Program-made: the position numbers and the translations under genes
The notes under the pieces: model-generated
Databases searched by the model: none
Told to the model about the DNA's origin: nothing
What the model saw: the letters and a program-made list of their open reading frames with translations, nothing else
Part shown: one piece after another, positions 5,931 through 7,213 of the stretch
How positions within the stretch are numbered: the first letter of the stretch is position 1
How the letters are laid out: every line of letters begins with the position of its first letter
NCBI GenBank assembly: GCA_031283385.1
Contig: JAITBW010000082.1
Span: 1-7,213 of the forward strand
Source: Nitrososphaerota archaeon
GTDB taxonomy: Archaea; Thermoproteota; Bathyarchaeia; Bathyarchaeales; Bathycorpusculaceae
Length of the DNA: 7,213 bases
Direction: 5' to 3'

Positions 5931-6503
5931 ATGCCAAAAACAGCTAAACAATTAAAACAATTAACCATAGACAACCTACCCGCCACGCCCACAACAACGC
6001 AGGACACAAAAACAAAACCGATAATACAGAAACAGATCTGCATAACTAAAATGGAAAACACCACAGGCATTGACGAGTTAACACTTAAAACCAACTTTAA
6101 ACTTGAACCATCACATCAAGCATTTTCCAAAATAAAAGCAGAACTATACTTTGAAAACACACACATAGACACAGTAACCATTCAAATACTTCAAGGATCA
6201 CTAGCAACAAACGAGCTAGAATACAGCTGGGTTATAGATACAAAAGGCATAGCTGAAGGAACATATCGCTTAAAAATTGAAATGTATGAACACTGGCCCT
6301 CAAACGAGAAACTATACCAAACCACCCAAGAAATAACAATAAATTATATACCCCAAACACGACAATCACGACTAATCAAAATACCATTCATCAAAAAAAT
6401 TACAAGCACAAACATAGCAATCATCACAAACCAAGAAAAACAAATATACAAAGACCTAGAAAAAACAGCAAAAAAAGAACCAACAAGCCAACAAAACAAA
6501 TAA
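5931..6503 (+). CDS. Unrecognised 190-residue protein with a predicted beta-sandwich core
   Basis: I do not recognise the family. The first 45 residues are polar and Thr/Lys-rich, likely disordered, with no signal peptide or membrane helix. Residues 50-140 alternate hydrophobic and polar residues in strand-like segments (IKAELYFEN, DTVTIQILQG, LEYSWVID, GTYRLKIEMYEHW, EITINYI), with a GIAEGTYRLKIE hairpin typical of Ig-like or fibronectin-like folds. The tail (145-190) is basic, with RLIKIPFIKKI and a Lys/Glu-rich helix. The single Cys (C37) argues against an extracellular disulphide protein. Codons end predominantly in A or C, as in vapBC, which together with the fold pattern supports real coding. 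It is divergent from the nuclease-helicase with a 70-base spacer and convergent with the 6602-7213 gene. An accessory or nucleic-acid-binding partner role is speculative. Met41 is a possible later start. Confidence 0.7.
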   Translation: MPKTAKQLKQLTIDNLPATPTTTQDTKTKPIIQKQICITKMENTTGIDELTLKTNFKLEPSHQAFSKIKAELYFENTHIDTVTIQILQGSLATNELEYSWVIDTKGIAEGTYRLKIEMYEHWPSNEKLYQTTQEITINYIPQTRQSRLIKIPFIKKITSTNIAIITNQEKQIYKDLEKTAKKEPTSQQNK

Positions 6504-6601
6504 CACTTCGCCAATAACAAAATAATCCCTTGTCATTCACTTAAAAACATAAAGTTACAGAACAATAACATCGGCTTCGTCATTTTTGATACACTTAATT
6601 C
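6504..6601. other. Convergent intergenic spacer
   Basis: These 98 bases separate the converging 5931-6503 (+) and 6602-7213 (-) genes, so they should contain two transcription ends. Only short T-runs are visible (for example CATTTTTG near 6581-6588), with no strong hairpin, repeat or RNA gene. Confidence 0.5.
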
Positions 6602-7213
6602 CTAAAAGTGAGTTATTAGACTTTTTAAACCAACAATCTCTGTTCCGGCCGAATTACTCTGCATACATGAATAATCAAACCCAACACGACTACCAGTCGC
6701 CTTTAGTGCGACATCGAAAATATCACCCAAACGATTAACATAATGATGCCCCTGAAATTCGCCAGTGATAAAACTTGCTTTAACAAACTGCCGAGCAAGA
6801 TCAATGCCTACACTTTTACCTTCAACAACAACATACTGGTCGAAGATGGCTTTTTCATTTACCATTTCGGGTGAAATGTTCTCAATGTATCCTTTGATTA
6901 AACTGTATTGACCTTCGCCGCAGTCTGCAAGCCATTGTCCAGATTCTAAAAGTTGACTTGCACGACTGTTATTGTTTAGATATAGTTTCCAGTTTCCAAC
7001 TGCGCTGTCTATGAAGACTTCTAACCGCTTCGCAGCTGCGCCAAATTCTGATCCTACAGTGTTGGGGTCGTTTAGGTTATTTGGGTTCTTTGCAAAAATA
7101 AATGATTGAGAGTGTTCACGTTTAGGGAGACGACAGGATTTTTTCATGTTTTTTACCGATTTAGCGGCTCGCTCAAAGAACATGCCCCGTACTTTATCGT
7201 GATTTTCAACATT
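6602..7213 (-). CDS. Unrecognised protein, 3' part of a gene running off the window
   Basis: The frame ends at TAG (6602-6604) and stays open through the window edge. An ATG lies at 7183-7181 (193 residues), but the ten codons before it (NVENHDKVRG) read as ordinary protein and lack a convincing ribosome site, so the gene probably begins outside the window. I recognise no family. It is a soluble mixed alpha/beta sequence with a basic start (KSVKNMKKSCRLPKREH), a section with QYVVVEGKSVGIDLARQF, then GEFQGHHYVNRLGDIFDVAL, and no membrane segment or clear catalytic motif. Unlike its neighbour at 5931-6503, its codons mostly end in T or G (17 of 23 in the stretch I read near the 3' end), so it may have a different history. 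The intact stop-free frame over 204 codons and the balanced composition support coding. Confidence 0.65.
   Translation of the reverse strand, partial: NVENHDKVRGMFFERAAKSVKNMKKSCRLPKREHSQSFIFAKNPNNLNDPNTVGSEFGAAAKRLEVFIDSAVGNWKLYLNNNSRASQLLESGQWLADCGEGQYSLIKGYIENISPEMVNEKAIFDQYVVVEGKSVGIDLARQFVKASFITGEFQGHHYVNRLGDIFDVALKATGSRVGFDYSCMQSNSAGTEIVGLKSLITHF

Noticed and set aside
1..7213. CRISPR array or cas gene cluster suggested by the Cas4-like domain
   Set aside because: No regularly spaced repeats are present, and no Cas1, Cas2 or effector gene is visible; the Cas4-like domain is part of a helicase fusion.

Overview
The window is AT-rich and looks archaeal. The vapBC pair has a TATA box centred about 28 bases upstream of the vapB ATG with no Shine-Dalgarno, which is typical of leaderless archaeal transcripts. 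T-rich tracts rather than strong GC hairpins follow the genes, and the large helicase gene uses TTG as its start codon. I cannot name a lineage from this sequence; an uncultured Bathyarchaeia-like or methanogen-like genome is only a guess. The likely transposase tail, the toxin-antitoxin pair, the large stand-alone nuclease-helicase and two unrecognised genes together look like an accessory or island-like region.

Layout: positions 1-95 hold the last 30 codons of a + strand gene, possibly an IS transposase. Positions 96-551 carry no gene I can support, only a hairpin with a T-run, a perfect palindrome and a loose inverted repeat. Positions 552-1192 (- strand) are a vapB-vapC operon with an ATGA overlap. 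Positions 1193-1420 contain the vapB TATA box, likely autoregulatory repeats, and a 170-base tract that is 95% A or C. Positions 1421-5860 (- strand) encode a 1479-residue fusion: a Cas4/RecB-type nuclease with an Fe-S cysteine set, an RNase H-like region, and a UPF1/DNA2-type SF1 helicase, resembling the TM0106 RecB-like nuclease family. Divergent from it, 5931-6503 (+) encodes an unrecognised 190-residue protein. Positions 6602-7213 (-) are the 3' part of another unrecognised gene that runs off the window.

How the genes may work together: the nuclease-helicase stands alone, with no Cas1/Cas2, CRISPR array or other known partner in view. It could act in DNA repair or in defence against mobile DNA. 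The divergent 5931-6503 gene shares its 70-base upstream region and is the best candidate for a linked function. The vapBC operon lies downstream on the same strand but has its own promoter and is probably an independent stabilising or defensive module.

The most unusual sequence-level signals are the amino-only (A/C) tract at 1251-1420 and an abrupt change of wobble-base style inside the helicase gene. Codons of the RNase H-like and linker section end almost only in A or C, whereas the C-terminal helicase end prefers T or G. This suggests a mosaic origin of the protein.
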